Assembly: GCA_964459305.1 (NCBI GenBank)
Contig: CAYWNA010000039.1
Span: 3,446-67,445, forward strand
Source: CAYWNA01 sp964459305
Lineage (GTDB): Bacteria; Planctomycetota; Planctomycetia; Pirellulales; Pirellulaceae
Length of the DNA stretch: 64,000 nt
Direction: 5' to 3'
Below, one piece after another: positions 44,565 to 54,140 of the stretch. The notes under the pieces were generated by a model, which saw only the letters and a list, made by a program, of their open reading frames with translations, was not told the origin of the DNA and did no database searches. Position 1 is the stretch's first letter. Each line of letters starts with the position of its first letter. Both the position numbers and the translations under genes were made by a program.

Positions 44565-44630
44565 TGTAGCCGAAGTCGCCAGACTTTGGTCTGCGTAGGG
44601 AAAAACCAAACTCTGGCGAGTTCGGCTACA
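44565..44630. repeat. Palindromic repeat, family B copy 2
   Basis: Arms GTAGCCGAAGTCGCCAGACT and CTCTGGCGAGTTCGGCTAC, as in the btuF-btuC insert at 30110-30176. It lies 50 bp after the toroid gene. Confidence 0.9.
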
Positions 44631-44809
44631 GGTCGGACTTGTCCACGGATGGTATAGCTCGGCGCCTGCGAGAACGTCGATATTCAAGTCCGCGCGAGCT
44701 GGTGCGACCCCAAATCCAGTGACGATGTGTTACACTGGTGTCCGACACTCCCGGCGGTGGAGCCGGGCACGGCCGCATGAGCAGTATCACCCCAATCGGA
44801 GTTGACACG

Positions 44810-47800
44810 ATGTCGCGACAAACGCCAATTGTCAAGCTATGCGCTACAATCGCCCTGTTTCTATTTGCGTCGATCTGCGCGATCCGCCGTACCACAGAAG
44901 CAGCGGGCCCCGCGCTGGCCTCGAAGATCCTCGACGAAGCGCGGGTGACCGGCGGTCTGATCGTACACGTCGGTTGCGGTGACGGCAAGCTTACGGCAGC
45001 CCTCCATGCGCACGATGGCTGTCTCGTGCACGGGATCGACGTCACCTCGGAGGGCATTGACGCAGCCCGGGTGCACATTCGGTCGTTGGGGCTGTACGGT
45101 CCCGTTTCCGTCGAGGCGTTCGATGGAGAGCACCTACCGTATGCCGACAATCTTGTGAATCTGATCGTGGTCACTGGCAAGCGACAGGTGATAAGTGAGG
45201 AGATCGCTCGCGTGCTTGCCCCGGGCGGTGTGGCTCTTGAGGTCGCTCCTGAAACCCGAAACCTGAAACCTGAAACCTTGTTCACCAAACCGTGGCCGAA
45301 GGAAATCGACGAGTGGACCCACCATCTGCACGGTCCCGGCGGCAATGCCGTGGCGGGTGACCGCGTCGTGGGCCCGCCGTCTCGGCTCCGGTGGACGGCC
45401 GGGCCGCTGTGGGCTCGCAGCCATGGCTGGACGCCCAGCGTCAGTGCCATGGTCTCGGCAGGCGGGCGGTTATTCTACATCTGCGACGAGACGCTGACCT
45501 GCGTCGACGGCACCGTGCCGAGCAAGTGGTTTGTCGTCGCACGGGACGCTTTCAGCGGGGTGTTGTTGTGGAAACATCCCATGGCGAAATGGGGCTCGGA
45601 GCAGTTCAGCGGCACGCCCAACACCGGTCACGGCATCACTGTCGGGCGGTTCACCATGCCGACACACGTGGGCAAGCGTCTGGTGGCTGTCGGAGACGCC
45701 GTTTATGTCACGCTCGGTCCCAGCTCGCCAGTCACAGCCCTTGATGCAGCCACCGGCCAGGTAAGACACGTCTACGACGAGACCGCCGGCGCCGATGAAC
45801 TTCTCTTTGACGATGGGCGGCTGATCGTTTCGATCAATCCGGCACAAGCGAAAAGACCGGGCCCACTGGAGAAAGGCGAGACTCCTCCTTCTGCGCCCGG
45901 CAAACACGTCTGTGCGGTCGATGTCGAGACCGGCCGGGTGCTCTGGAAAAACGGCCCGTTTGCCGGAATCCGAGCCGGCAAAGGCCAGGACCCCTTCGGC
46001 CGGCTTGAGCTGGCCGCGGGCGACGGCAAAGTCGTCGTTCTGACGACAGAGACAATCGAGTGCCTCGCCGCCGACTCAGGCAAGAAGATCTGGCAGATCG
46101 AACGCCCCGCATTGCCGGCTGACGCCGTGCGCCGCATCGGTTTTGCGGGAATGTACGAGTACCTTCTAGAAGTGATGGTGTATCATGACGGCGTGGTTCT
46201 TCTCGCCCAGCCCGAGCCGAATACACACCACACTTACCACACCATGCCGGGCTCGCTCTACGCCTTCGACGCCGAGGACGGACGGGAAATGTGGAAGCAC
46301 GCTTACGGCGGCTGGGGGCACTGCACGCCGCCGGACGTATTCGTGGTGGGCGACGTGGTTTGGTCGCACGTGAACACCGAGACCGAGTTTGGCTCCGTCT
46401 GGGGAAACGGCTTCAGGGCCAAAGACCCAAATGTGGTGAACTACCGTATCCAGGCCGTCGACCTGCGGACCGGCGAATTGCGCAAGGAACTCGCGACGGA
46501 AGATATTTTCAACACCGGGCACCATCATCGCTGCTACCGGAACAAAATCACCGAGCGGTTTCTCCTGTCGTGTCGGCGCGGTGTGGAGTTCGTAGACCTG
46601 TCTTCGGGCGAAAACTACCAGAACCACTGGGTGCGCAGCGGTTGCCTGATCGGATACCTACCGTGCAATGGCCTGCTCTACGTCACCCCGCATCCATGCG
46701 GATGCTACATCACTGCGAAACTGACCGGGTTCAATGCGCTGGCGCCGAAGAGCCGAAGGGCTGAGAGCGAAGAGCCAAGAGCCAGAACGAGACTGGAACG
46801 CGGACCGGCGCATGGCGATTCTGGCTCTCCGCCCTCCGCTCTCCGCTCTCCGCTTTCCGACGAATGGCCTACCTACCGGCACGACGCAGGGCGGAGCGGT
46901 GCCACGGAGTCGGTGGTCAGCACGGATCTGAAACTACTTTGGAGGGCCGATGCCGGCACCAAGCCCAGCGGCTTGGTCGTTGCGGGCGGCAAGGTGCTGG
47001 TAGCCGATGTGGATGCCCATGCCGTACACGCGTTCGGCGCCGACGATGGCAAGCGTGCCTGGACGTACACGGCCGGTGCCCGCGTAGACTCGCCTCCCAC
47101 GTTCCACGACGGACTCGCGATCTTCGGCTCGGCCGACGGGCGAGTCCACTGCCTCCGCGCCGCAGACGGGGCGCTCGCATGGCGGTTCGACGCGGCGCCG
47201 CAGCGTCGACTCGTGACCGCCTTCGGACAGTTGGAGTCGCCGTGGCCCGTGCCGGGCAGCGTGCTCGTGCACGATGGCAAATGCTGGTTCGCCGCCGGGC
47301 GATCATCGCATCTTGACGGTGGCATCCACGTGTACGCCCTCGACCCGGCGGCGGGGAAAGTGCTTCACAGCGAGACGATCTACGACCCCGATCCCAATAC
47401 AGGGAAGACGACGCCTGAGCCCGATGCCCATTCCATGTCCGGACTATTGAACGACATCCCCGCCTGCGACGGCGCGAGCGTGTTCATTCGGCAAATGAAC
47501 GTTTCATCGTCCGACGGTCGCGGCGGGCAGCACCTGTACGCAAACGGGGGCTACCTCGATCCGAGCTGGTTCAATCGGACATTCTGGCAAATCGGCCGGG
47601 CCCGGACGTCGGGACTTATGGTTCTGGGCGAGGATGTTGCCTACGGCGCGGAGGTCTATGAATCGCGCAGCCGCGAAACCGTCTTCCGACCCGGCGGGAA
47701 CGTCTACCGATTGCAGTGCATTTCGCTGAAGCCTCCCGCCGCTGGACCGAAAGGCAAGCAGGCCGCGGGCCGCCGACGCCAGCAGGGATCAAAGCCCCTA

Positions 47801-48091
47801 TGGGAGCAGCGACTCGGAATTCGGGTCACCGCCATCGTCCGCGCCGCAGACACGATCTTCGTAGCCGGCTCGCCAGACATCGTCGATCCGAAGGACCCCA
47901 GCGGCGCGTGGGAAGGGCGAAAGGGAGGCATACTGGCTGCCTTTGCCGCCAGCGACGGCCAGAGAATCGCAGAGCACAAACTCCCCGCCCCGCCAGTCTG
48001 GGACGGAATGGCGGCCGCAGACGGCCGGCTGTACATCAGCACCAGCGACGGGGCCATCATCTGCATGGGAGAGGCGAGCGGAGGAGAATGA
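44810..48091 (+). CDS. Exported methyltransferase-fold/PQQ-type beta-propeller fusion (1093 aa)
   Basis: From the ATG at 44810 (GGAG upstream) there is a signal peptide, then a class I methyltransferase fold (VHVGCGDG at residues 52-59, GIDVTSEGIDAARVHI, VLAPGGVALEV), then PQQ/BamB-like propeller blades across the rest (ALDAATGQVRHVYDE, CAVDVETGRVLWKNGPF, VQAVDLRTGELRKELAT, VHAFGADDGKRAWTYTAG). An S-adenosylmethionine fold outside the cytoplasm is odd, as the cofactor should be absent there. Two repeats sit inside the frame: CCTGAAAC-type units at 45248-45279 and an inverted element at 46750-46858, both encoding low-complexity linkers. Confidence 0.85.
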   Translation: MSRQTPIVKLCATIALFLFASICAIRRTTEAAGPALASKILDEARVTGGLIVHVGCGDGKLTAALHAHDGCLVHGIDVTSEGIDAARVHIRSLGLYGPVSVEAFDGEHLPYADNLVNLIVVTGKRQVISEEIARVLAPGGVALEVAPETRNLKPETLFTKPWPKEIDEWTHHLHGPGGNAVAGDRVVGPPSRLRWTAGPLWARSHGWTPSVSAMVSAGGRLFYICDETLTCVDGTVPSKWFVVARDAFSGVLLWKHPMAKWGSEQFSGTPNTGHGITVGRFTMPTHVGKRLVAVGDAVYVTLGPSSPVTALDAATGQVRHVYDETAGADELLFDDGRLIVSINPAQAKRPGPLEKGETPPSAPGKHVCAVDVETGRVLWKNGPFAGIRAGKGQDPFGRLELAAGDGKVVVLTTETIECLAADSGKKIWQIERPALPADAVRRIGFAGMYEYLLEVMVYHDGVVLLAQPEPNTHHTYHTMPGSLYAFDAEDGREMWKHAYGGWGHCTPPDVFVVGDVVWSHVNTETEFGSVWGNGFRAKDPNVVNYRIQAVDLRTGELRKELATEDIFNTGHHHRCYRNKITERFLLSCRRGVEFVDLSSGENYQNHWVRSGCLIGYLPCNGLLYVTPHPCGCYITAKLTGFNALAPKSRRAESEEPRARTRLERGPAHGDSGSPPSALRSPLSDEWPTYRHDAGRSGATESVVSTDLKLLWRADAGTKPSGLVVAGGKVLVADVDAHAVHAFGADDGKRAWTYTAGARVDSPPTFHDGLAIFGSADGRVHCLRAADGALAWRFDAAPQRRLVTAFGQLESPWPVPGSVLVHDGKCWFAAGRSSHLDGGIHVYALDPAAGKVLHSETIYDPDPNTGKTTPEPDAHSMSGLLNDIPACDGASVFIRQMNVSSSDGRGGQHLYANGGYLDPSWFNRTFWQIGRARTSGLMVLGEDVAYGAEVYESRSRETVFRPGGNVYRLQCISLKPPAAGPKGKQAAGRRRQQGSKPLWEQRLGIRVTAIVRAADTIFVAGSPDIVDPKDPSGAWEGRKGGILAAFAASDGQRIAEHKLPAPPVWDGMAAADGRLYISTSDGAIICMGEASGGE
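45248..45279. repeat. Short tandem (A)CCTGAAAC repeat within coding sequence
   Basis: CCTGAAACCCGAAACCTGAA continues for about 32 bp in frame, encoding PETRNLKPET. It sits exactly at the junction of the methyltransferase and propeller domains. Confidence 0.8.
46750..46858. repeat. Imperfect inverted repeat inserted in frame in the propeller gene
   Basis: GAGAGCGAAGAGCCAAGAGC on the left is largely complementary to the CTGGCTCTCC...CTCCGCTCTCCG region on the right. In frame it encodes a Ser/Arg/Glu-rich linker between two blades, unlike the flanking propeller sequence. Confidence 0.7.
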
Positions 48092-48253
48092 AAGCCGTAA
48101 TAGAGTTTAGCGGCGATGTCGCCTGAATATTTTGGCTCCACGTGACCCGCGCTCAATCGGAGTCATCGGGTCTCGCAAAGAGAACTCAAACACGGATACC
48201 TGACCCAGACGTGCCCCTGATTTTTCCTATTTCTTTCGAAAGGAATCTATGCC

Positions 48254-49138
48254 ATGAACGCCAAACTCGTATTCGCCTTCGTTCTGCCGTTTCTCTTGCT
48301 TTCGAGCGGCGCCGTCGCCCAGAAGCTGACGTCAGACATTCCCTATGTGGAGAACGGTCACGAACGCCATGTCCTCGATATCTACACGCCGGAAGAACCG
48401 GGTGAGAAAAGTCTGCCCGTGATGTTTTGGATCCACGGTGGCGGATGGCAGGTTGGCGACAAAAGCGATGTCGCACTGAAGCCCAAGGCGCTGACCGAGC
48501 GAGGCTTTGTCTTCGTCTCGACGAATTATCGACTTCTGCCGAAAGTGGAAATGGAAGATCTGATCGGCGACGTCGCCAGGTCGCTCGGCTGGGTGCATAA
48601 GAACATCGCCAAGTATGGCGGAGATCCCAAGCGGATCTTTGTGGGCGGACACTCTGCCGGCGCTCAATTGGCAGCGTCGATCTCGATCGACGATCGATAC
48701 CTGAAGAAAGAAGGCGTGTCGTTCGATGTCCTCAAAGGCTGCGTGCCGGTGGACGGTGATACTTACGACATTCCCAAAATCATCATGACGGCAGAATTTC
48801 GCCAGGCTCTCTACGGCGGCAAGATGTTTACCTTTGGTCATCGGCAGAAATTCGGGAACGACCCCGAGAAACACGTCGATTTCTCGGCCGTGACGCATGT
48901 GGCCGAGGACAAAGGTATACCGCCGTTCCTCATCCTGTATTTTCCCGGCAATCCGAATACGCGAGCCCAGGCGCGACGTCTTGAGAGCGTGCTGAAGGCA
49001 GCGGAGATCCAGGCCAAGGCGTATGGCAAGCGCGACAGCAACCACAGCCGTTTGAATAACGACCTTGGCAAACCCGATGATCCGGCGACGCAAGAACTCT
49101 ACAAGTTCCTGGATCCGCTAGTCGGTGGAGAGCAGTGA
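48254..49138 (+). CDS. Secreted alpha/beta hydrolase, carboxylesterase-like (294 aa)
   Basis: A signal peptide (to about residue 22) is followed by HGGGW (61-65, oxyanion hole) and GHSAG with Ser134 as nucleophile; DSNHSRLNND near the C-terminus supplies the His. This is the BD-FAE/esterase-lipase pattern found in hydrolases that remove acetyl or feruloyl groups from polysaccharides. It lies 162 bp after the PQQ fusion gene. Confidence 0.9.
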   Translation: MNAKLVFAFVLPFLLLSSGAVAQKLTSDIPYVENGHERHVLDIYTPEEPGEKSLPVMFWIHGGGWQVGDKSDVALKPKALTERGFVFVSTNYRLLPKVEMEDLIGDVARSLGWVHKNIAKYGGDPKRIFVGGHSAGAQLAASISIDDRYLKKEGVSFDVLKGCVPVDGDTYDIPKIIMTAEFRQALYGGKMFTFGHRQKFGNDPEKHVDFSAVTHVAEDKGIPPFLILYFPGNPNTRAQARRLESVLKAAEIQAKAYGKRDSNHSRLNNDLGKPDDPATQELYKFLDPLVGGEQ

Positions 49139-49517
49139 AAAATGCCGACTTGATTTTGTGCAATAACTACTTCCTTAAGGCGAGCGGCAGGTAAGAAGTA
49201 ACCCGAAGTGTAAGCGAGGACGAAGCGGAAAACGCAGAATTCCTCGCTTACACTTCGGGTTTCGATGCCGGAGTTACGATCGAGGCCGTAGGGCCGGTTC
49301 CCACCGGCCGATCAAATGATGACGAAACCGGCCCCAGTTGACTGGGACATCTGGAGCGAATCTGTAGGCCGGACCGAGCAAACGCCGTTCGTGCCGGAAC
49401 TACGGTCGCTTTCGTGGAATCAGAACGTACACGCTGTGTCACGCTGCCTCGATCGCGTTTGCGCTGTTCCGGCAATCGGTTGCGCGACCTTGGTCCGGCC
49501 TACATGCATGATCCGGA
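49139..49517. other. Intergenic region with family A palindrome
   Basis: Apart from the palindrome at 49198-49261 there is a segment GGGCCGGTTCCCACCGG (about 49290) that recurs, diverged and inverted, near 51228. No gene between the convergent hydrolase and ceramidase-like genes. Confidence 0.5.
49198..49261. repeat. Palindromic repeat, family A copy 3 (variant)
   Basis: Arms GTAACCCGAAGTGTAAGCGA and its complement differ from the other copies by compensatory changes (GCG to GTG on the left, CGC to CAC on the right), so the stem is preserved. Spacer about 19 nt. Confidence 0.9.
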
Positions 49518-50852
49518 CTAGCGGGGATCCTCTTCCCACAACTCCTGCAGCAACTCCACCGCCGTATCCACCAGCATCTGAATCCCCTCGAGCGACACGA
49601 AGTTCACGCCCGCCAGGGCCTCGTAACCCTCGTGCTGGAAGGCTTGAGCTGTGGGCTCGTAGCCGACCCACTCGTTGGTCAGCTCGCTCACGATGGTGTG
49701 GGGAAAGGGCGAGCGCTTCTTTACGGACAGCCCCCACTCCACAAACAGCTCCCCGGCGTTGGTCGCGATGCCCAGCGGGCCGATCCTCGCGGCGTTGACC
49801 GGGACATCGGGGCTCCGGGGCGCCACGCCACGTGGATCCCGCCAGCCCAACCGGGCAATGGCCCCTTCACGCTGGTCCGCGGGATCGCGGCGTGGCACCC
49901 GCACATTGCGCCGAGCGTAGCCCACGGCGATCGGCCCCTCGATGGGAGTCGCTCGTTTGGCCGCGTCCACCGCCGCCCTCGCAAAAACCGTGGCTTTCTT
50001 CCGCCAGTTGGGGACGAATTGCGTGTTGGGGTTCACGTTGCCGGAGGCACCTTGAGTGAATACGCACACCACCTGTTCACCATACGCCTGCGCCATCTGT
50101 ACCGCGATAACGCCGGGAAAGTCCGCTGACCACTTACGGCCACGTCGGTCATGCAGGGCTGGGTGGCAAGTGAAGTTCACCAGCATCCCTAGCACTCGTC
50201 CATCCAGCGCATCGAACCGGGCCACCCACAGCTCAGGATCGATGGGCCCCTCCGTGCCCAACACCTGCGGGGTCTGCTCCAGGTCGTTCAGCTTCTTCAA
50301 CCAGGTATTCAGCACCAATCCATCGGCCTTGGACACCACCCGCCGGTTATGAAGACCCTCGTAAACCAGAGAGCGTCCCAGGAACATACGGGCCGGCTGC
50401 AGCGCCCCGTACGCCTGCTCGATGCTATCGGCGATGAGCCCGGGCAGCCTCGACAGGTAGTCCTTGTTGTTCGGCCCTCCCATGGGGACGAAGGGCGAAC
50501 TGTGGTTGTGACTCGGGCAGATCATCACCGCGTCACGATCGATCCCCGTTCGCCCAGACGCCTCAGCGATGGCCGCATCGGCCAGATCGAGCCGAATCTT
50601 GACGAGGTCCACTCCCACGATGGCCAAGGTTCGGTTGCCGCTCTGGACGACCAGAGTCTTTGCCAGCAGGGCGTCGTCCGTGCCCACGCTGCGCTCCAGG
50701 CCCGCGCCGGTCATCATGGCCCCGATGGCCGGCGTGATATCCGACTGGCCGAACCCAATCCTCAGTTCTTCTCGCGGGCCCTCACCAACCTCAGCGAACG
50801 CGGGAGCGGTTAACAGAACGAGCCCCACACCCAAAGTCAATACACTTCTCAT
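49518..50852 (-). CDS. Neutral/alkaline ceramidase N-terminal-domain protein, secreted (444 aa)
   Basis: From the ATG at 50852 there is a signal peptide (MRSVLTLGVGLVLLTAPAFA). LRIGFGQSDITPAIGAMMTG is the typical start of the ceramidase N-terminal domain. CPSHNHSSP and NFTCHPA supply the zinc-binding His and active-site elements. In planctomycetes such proteins stand in glycan gene clusters and few have been shown to act on ceramide, so a different amide or ester substrate is possible. First in distance from the GH95 gene but in the same direction. Confidence 0.88.
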   Translation of the reverse strand: MRSVLTLGVGLVLLTAPAFAEVGEGPREELRIGFGQSDITPAIGAMMTGAGLERSVGTDDALLAKTLVVQSGNRTLAIVGVDLVKIRLDLADAAIAEASGRTGIDRDAVMICPSHNHSSPFVPMGGPNNKDYLSRLPGLIADSIEQAYGALQPARMFLGRSLVYEGLHNRRVVSKADGLVLNTWLKKLNDLEQTPQVLGTEGPIDPELWVARFDALDGRVLGMLVNFTCHPALHDRRGRKWSADFPGVIAVQMAQAYGEQVVCVFTQGASGNVNPNTQFVPNWRKKATVFARAAVDAAKRATPIEGPIAVGYARRNVRVPRRDPADQREGAIARLGWRDPRGVAPRSPDVPVNAARIGPLGIATNAGELFVEWGLSVKKRSPFPHTIVSELTNEWVGYEPTAQAFQHEGYEALAGVNFVSLEGIQMLVDTAVELLQELWEEDPR

Positions 50853-50936
50853 AGATACCTCCGCTCGAAAAAAGTGCAGCCCGGAAGGACGCCGCAAATG
50901 CGAGGAAAGGATGTTGATGTCGAGCCTTTCCTCTAG

Positions 50937-51012
50937 AGCCTATCCGAATACCATCTCCCCTCTCCTCGCTCACGGGGAGAGCGGCCAGGGGGTGAGGGAT
51001 TTCGGATAGGCT
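50937..51012. repeat. Stem-loop repeat with AGCCTATCCGAA arms
   Basis: 12-bp exact terminal arms around an inner palindrome, directly next to the transposase fragment. REP-like. Confidence 0.75.
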
Positions 51013-51039
51013 GGAATTATCCCCGAACATGCCGGAAAC

Positions 51040-51201
51040 CGCAACGCAACAGGCGCGGCGCCGGGCTGGCAAGAATGTCAGACGCTGACGGGTGAGAATT
51101 GTTCTCGCATCGTTCCACCTGAAGATCGGACGGCGGCAGTCGGTGCATACGGTGAAGAAGAATGTCCCACCGGGAATGTGTCCACGTCTCCAGTTCGGCA
51201 T
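51040..51201 (-). pseudogene. N-terminal fragment of a REP-associated tyrosine transposase (RAYT, IS200-like)
   Basis: From the minus-strand ATG at 51201 the frame reads MPNWRRGHIPGGTFFFTVCT followed by DCRRPIF, the typical start of Y1 transposases of the RAYT type. After about 50 residues the similarity stops and the catalytic HxH and Tyr regions are absent, so it is a relic. RAYTs mobilise REP palindromes, which are abundant here. Confidence 0.72.
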
Positions 51202-51514
51202 CCAATCAGCGTACGGGCACGATCAGCCAGTGGGAACCGGCCCTACTCGACTACTTCTCTATCGCAGTCGGAGAGTGTGCGTCGTTGGGGCGATGTCTGA
51301 GAGGACTTCGATCTCGGAAAGGCCTCGGTTGCTGCCGCGTCCGCCGGTGACCTGGAATCTGACCCATATGACGATTTTTGCGTCGAAACACGGTCGTCTT
51401 CATGCAGCAATATCGGCCACGTCGATGCTGCTGCCTGGCTCCGTCATTTGGATCCTGGGGCCTTAAGCTGGTGCCATTCGTGTGACCGTGCGCGCAACAA
51501 TCGGGCTCTGCCCG

Positions 51515-53965
51515 CTACTTCAGCTTGATTGCCAACGTCACCGACTGACCGCTCGGTAGCGCAAGTGTGCGTTGACTGGCGCGGTCCGCAGGGCTAGCCT
51601 TCGCGGCACCGCCCGTGATGGATAGTTGAGAGATCTCGGAGGGCAGTTCCAGGACGACGGTCTGCGACTTTTCCGAACTCAGCGTGACCTCGATCTGCTT
51701 GTCGTCCCACCCGAGGCTTTGGATCTCGATCGCGCCTCGGCACAGAACGCCTTCGATCCGGCCCGATGGCCAAGCTGCGGGCAGTGCCGGCAGGAGTTGG
51801 ATTCGACCGGGGTCGGAAGCTATCAGCATCTTGATGATCACGGCCGGCATGCCGCCGCTGATGTCCATGTTGAACAGCGAGCGGTGGTTGTGCATCGAGG
51901 CGAGGTTGTTGAGCCAGAACCGGTTCACGAGATGCTTGAGGCAATGATAGGCGATTTCCCCTTCGCCGAGGCTGGTGGCGGCCTGGCCGAGTTGCACCAG
52001 CCCGAACGACATGAATCCGCGCTGATTGTTCTTCCAGTGCTTGTCGAGTTTGTACTCGATGCTTTTCCGGAATGCCGTCCGCAGTTCGGCGCTCTGTGCG
52101 ATCTCTTCCGGCATGCCATCAAAAAGCGGGTAGAGTTGCGAGGAATGGCGGTGGCTGTCACGGTTATCGAGCCGGGGTGTCAGCCACTCCTTGATGATGC
52201 CGTTGTCATCGATCATGTAGTCGGGCATCTTGGCGAGCATGTTTTCCCAGGTGAGGATCCTGTCCTCGTTACGCCCGAGTTCACGGGATGCGGCAATCGT
52301 GTTGCGCAGCAGTTCTTTGGCCACCGCGACGTCCATGGTGGCGTTGTAGGACGCCTGGGAGTTCGAGTTGCCCGGCGTGTTTTCCGGCGACTGGGTCGGG
52401 GAGAAAACGAGCTTGCCATCGGGGCCCTCGTAAAGGTAGTCTTCGAAGAACACGACCGCCTTTTCCATGAACGGCAGGGCGTGATTCGCGAGAAATTCAC
52501 GGTCGCCGGTGTAGAGGTAGTAGTCGTAGAAGAAGTGGGCCGCCCAGCCGGCGCCGCCGACCCACATGCCGCCGGCGAAGTTCGCATTGAAAGCGTTGTT
52601 GAAGCCGTGGGTCGTCGAGCGTGACGGCAGCACGACGCCGCGGGCCCCAAATAGGTGCTTCGCGTTGATCTCCATCCACGGGACGATCGACTCGATGTAG
52701 GACGTGTAGGCCGGCATGAGTTCGGGCATGTTGCCCATCAGATAGGAGGCGATGGCAGACGGCACATTGCCGTTGTGGGTGAAGTCGCTGGCCCAGCCGG
52801 GAACGTAGGTTCCACCCCAGACTCCTTGGAGCGTTGGTGGCAACTCGCCGGTGCAGGAGATGATGTTATAGCGGGCGGCATCGAACTCCTTCTCGATGAG
52901 TGCCCGGTTGAGACTTTCGTAGCTCGATAGCTCCAGCAGTTCTTCGGTGGTCCGCTGGTGGTCAGCGCCACCGCCTAGGTCCAGGCGCATCCGGCTGAAC
53001 AGCTCGCCGTGGAGCCTAGCGTGGCCATCGAGGAGCCGGCCGTAGTCGGTGGGAAGTTCCTCGAGGGAGTGCTTCATTTCCTTCATCACCGACTTTTCCG
53101 GATCGTGGAGCAACCGGATGTCGACGAACAGCAGGACGCGGTCCGCGCCCGTGACGACGAGCGTGCCATCGTCCTGTGGTTCGGTTGTCCCGCCCGTTGC
53201 CACAACCCGCGCGTAACTCTCGAGCGCGTGGATGCTGCCCGGATAGGCCTTGGTGAAACGGTTGCTGTACGTAAGCCAAGAGTCGCCGGCTGCGCTCGTG
53301 ATGTCGGAAACGTGTTCCTTGAAGACTTCGTCGGAGCGTTTGTTGATGTCGGAATCCGCGTTGAACTCGTCGCTCGGTTCCCGCGGTTCCAACGCAAGCC
53401 CGCAGTCGAGTGCCGACTGCGGTGCCGTGAGCAGCAGCACCACCACGTCTGCCGCGCGTGACACGAACAGGCGGCGCTCGAAGACTCCGCGGTCGTCAGA
53501 CCAGTGGACCGTCGTCTCGCCGGTCTGGAAATTCACTGAGCGGGCGTAGTCGCGCACCTCGCCCTCCGCCTGGCAGCGGATTGTGAGGTCGAAGGCCGGA
53601 ACGAAATAATCCGGGTACATGAAGCCGTCCTGTCCCGACAGATTGAACTGGAGTTCGCAGGCCTGCCGGTAGAGTCCCTTGTCGATGAGCCGCCGGATCT
53701 CGAACAGACGGGCCGACTGATCGCGAGGCATGACCGGAGCGCCCATCGGCAAAAACAGACGCTCATGCGTGAAGATGATCCGCTCGCTCAGCGGGCGGCT
53801 GAGGGCATTGGCACCAATCGTGCCGTTGCCGCAGATCAGGCCTTCCTCCCAAGTTTTCGCGGGTTGGGAGCTAACAAATCCGCGTTGCGGAACCGGCAAG
53901 GGTTCTGCGGCTACGAGGGAAGTCGTGGTCAAAGACAAAAATGTAGCCAAGATGATCCGTTTCAT
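51515..53965 (-). CDS. GH95 alpha-L-fucosidase-like glycoside hydrolase, secreted (816 aa)
   Basis: A signal peptide is followed by the GH95 N-terminal beta-domain (WEEGLICGNGTIGANALSRP) and an (alpha/alpha)6 barrel. FTHNGNVPSAIASYLMGN holds the conserved NxN pair and FSPTQSPENTPG the likely catalytic Glu. GH95 enzymes hydrolyse alpha-1,2-L-fucosidic (some alpha-L-galactosidic) bonds by inversion. Length is normal. With two sulfatases and several esterases it points to degradation of fucose-containing sulfated glycans. Confidence 0.92.
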   Translation of the reverse strand: MKRIILATFLSLTTTSLVAAEPLPVPQRGFVSSQPAKTWEEGLICGNGTIGANALSRPLSERIIFTHERLFLPMGAPVMPRDQSARLFEIRRLIDKGLYRQACELQFNLSGQDGFMYPDYFVPAFDLTIRCQAEGEVRDYARSVNFQTGETTVHWSDDRGVFERRLFVSRAADVVVLLLTAPQSALDCGLALEPREPSDEFNADSDINKRSDEVFKEHVSDITSAAGDSWLTYSNRFTKAYPGSIHALESYARVVATGGTTEPQDDGTLVVTGADRVLLFVDIRLLHDPEKSVMKEMKHSLEELPTDYGRLLDGHARLHGELFSRMRLDLGGGADHQRTTEELLELSSYESLNRALIEKEFDAARYNIISCTGELPPTLQGVWGGTYVPGWASDFTHNGNVPSAIASYLMGNMPELMPAYTSYIESIVPWMEINAKHLFGARGVVLPSRSTTHGFNNAFNANFAGGMWVGGAGWAAHFFYDYYLYTGDREFLANHALPFMEKAVVFFEDYLYEGPDGKLVFSPTQSPENTPGNSNSQASYNATMDVAVAKELLRNTIAASRELGRNEDRILTWENMLAKMPDYMIDDNGIIKEWLTPRLDNRDSHRHSSQLYPLFDGMPEEIAQSAELRTAFRKSIEYKLDKHWKNNQRGFMSFGLVQLGQAATSLGEGEIAYHCLKHLVNRFWLNNLASMHNHRSLFNMDISGGMPAVIIKMLIASDPGRIQLLPALPAAWPSGRIEGVLCRGAIEIQSLGWDDKQIEVTLSSEKSQTVVLELPSEISQLSITGGAAKASPADRASQRTLALPSGQSVTLAIKLK

Positions 53966-54140
53966 GATTGGTGTTCTCCGTTAGTTCCAGTTCACATCGG
54001 TGATCGGTTCAAGTACGAAGTCAGTTTCATGGAAGAGTTCCTTTGAGGCTCAATACGCAGGATTGGATTCCCATGACGACCGCGAGAACTCCGGCAGTTT
54101 CCAATCCGGAATCCCGCCGTCGGGCGTCCTTCCAGGGCAG

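Larger units (their letters stand above)
50853..51514. other. Intergenic region with palindromes and a RAYT fragment
   Basis: Holds a hairpin GAGGAAAGG/CCTTTCCTC (50901-50933), a repeat pair AGCCTATCCGAA/TTCGGATAGGCT (50937-51012) around a CCCTCTCC/GGGGAGAG stem, and the RAYT relic (51040-51201). The rest shows no gene. Confidence 0.6.
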
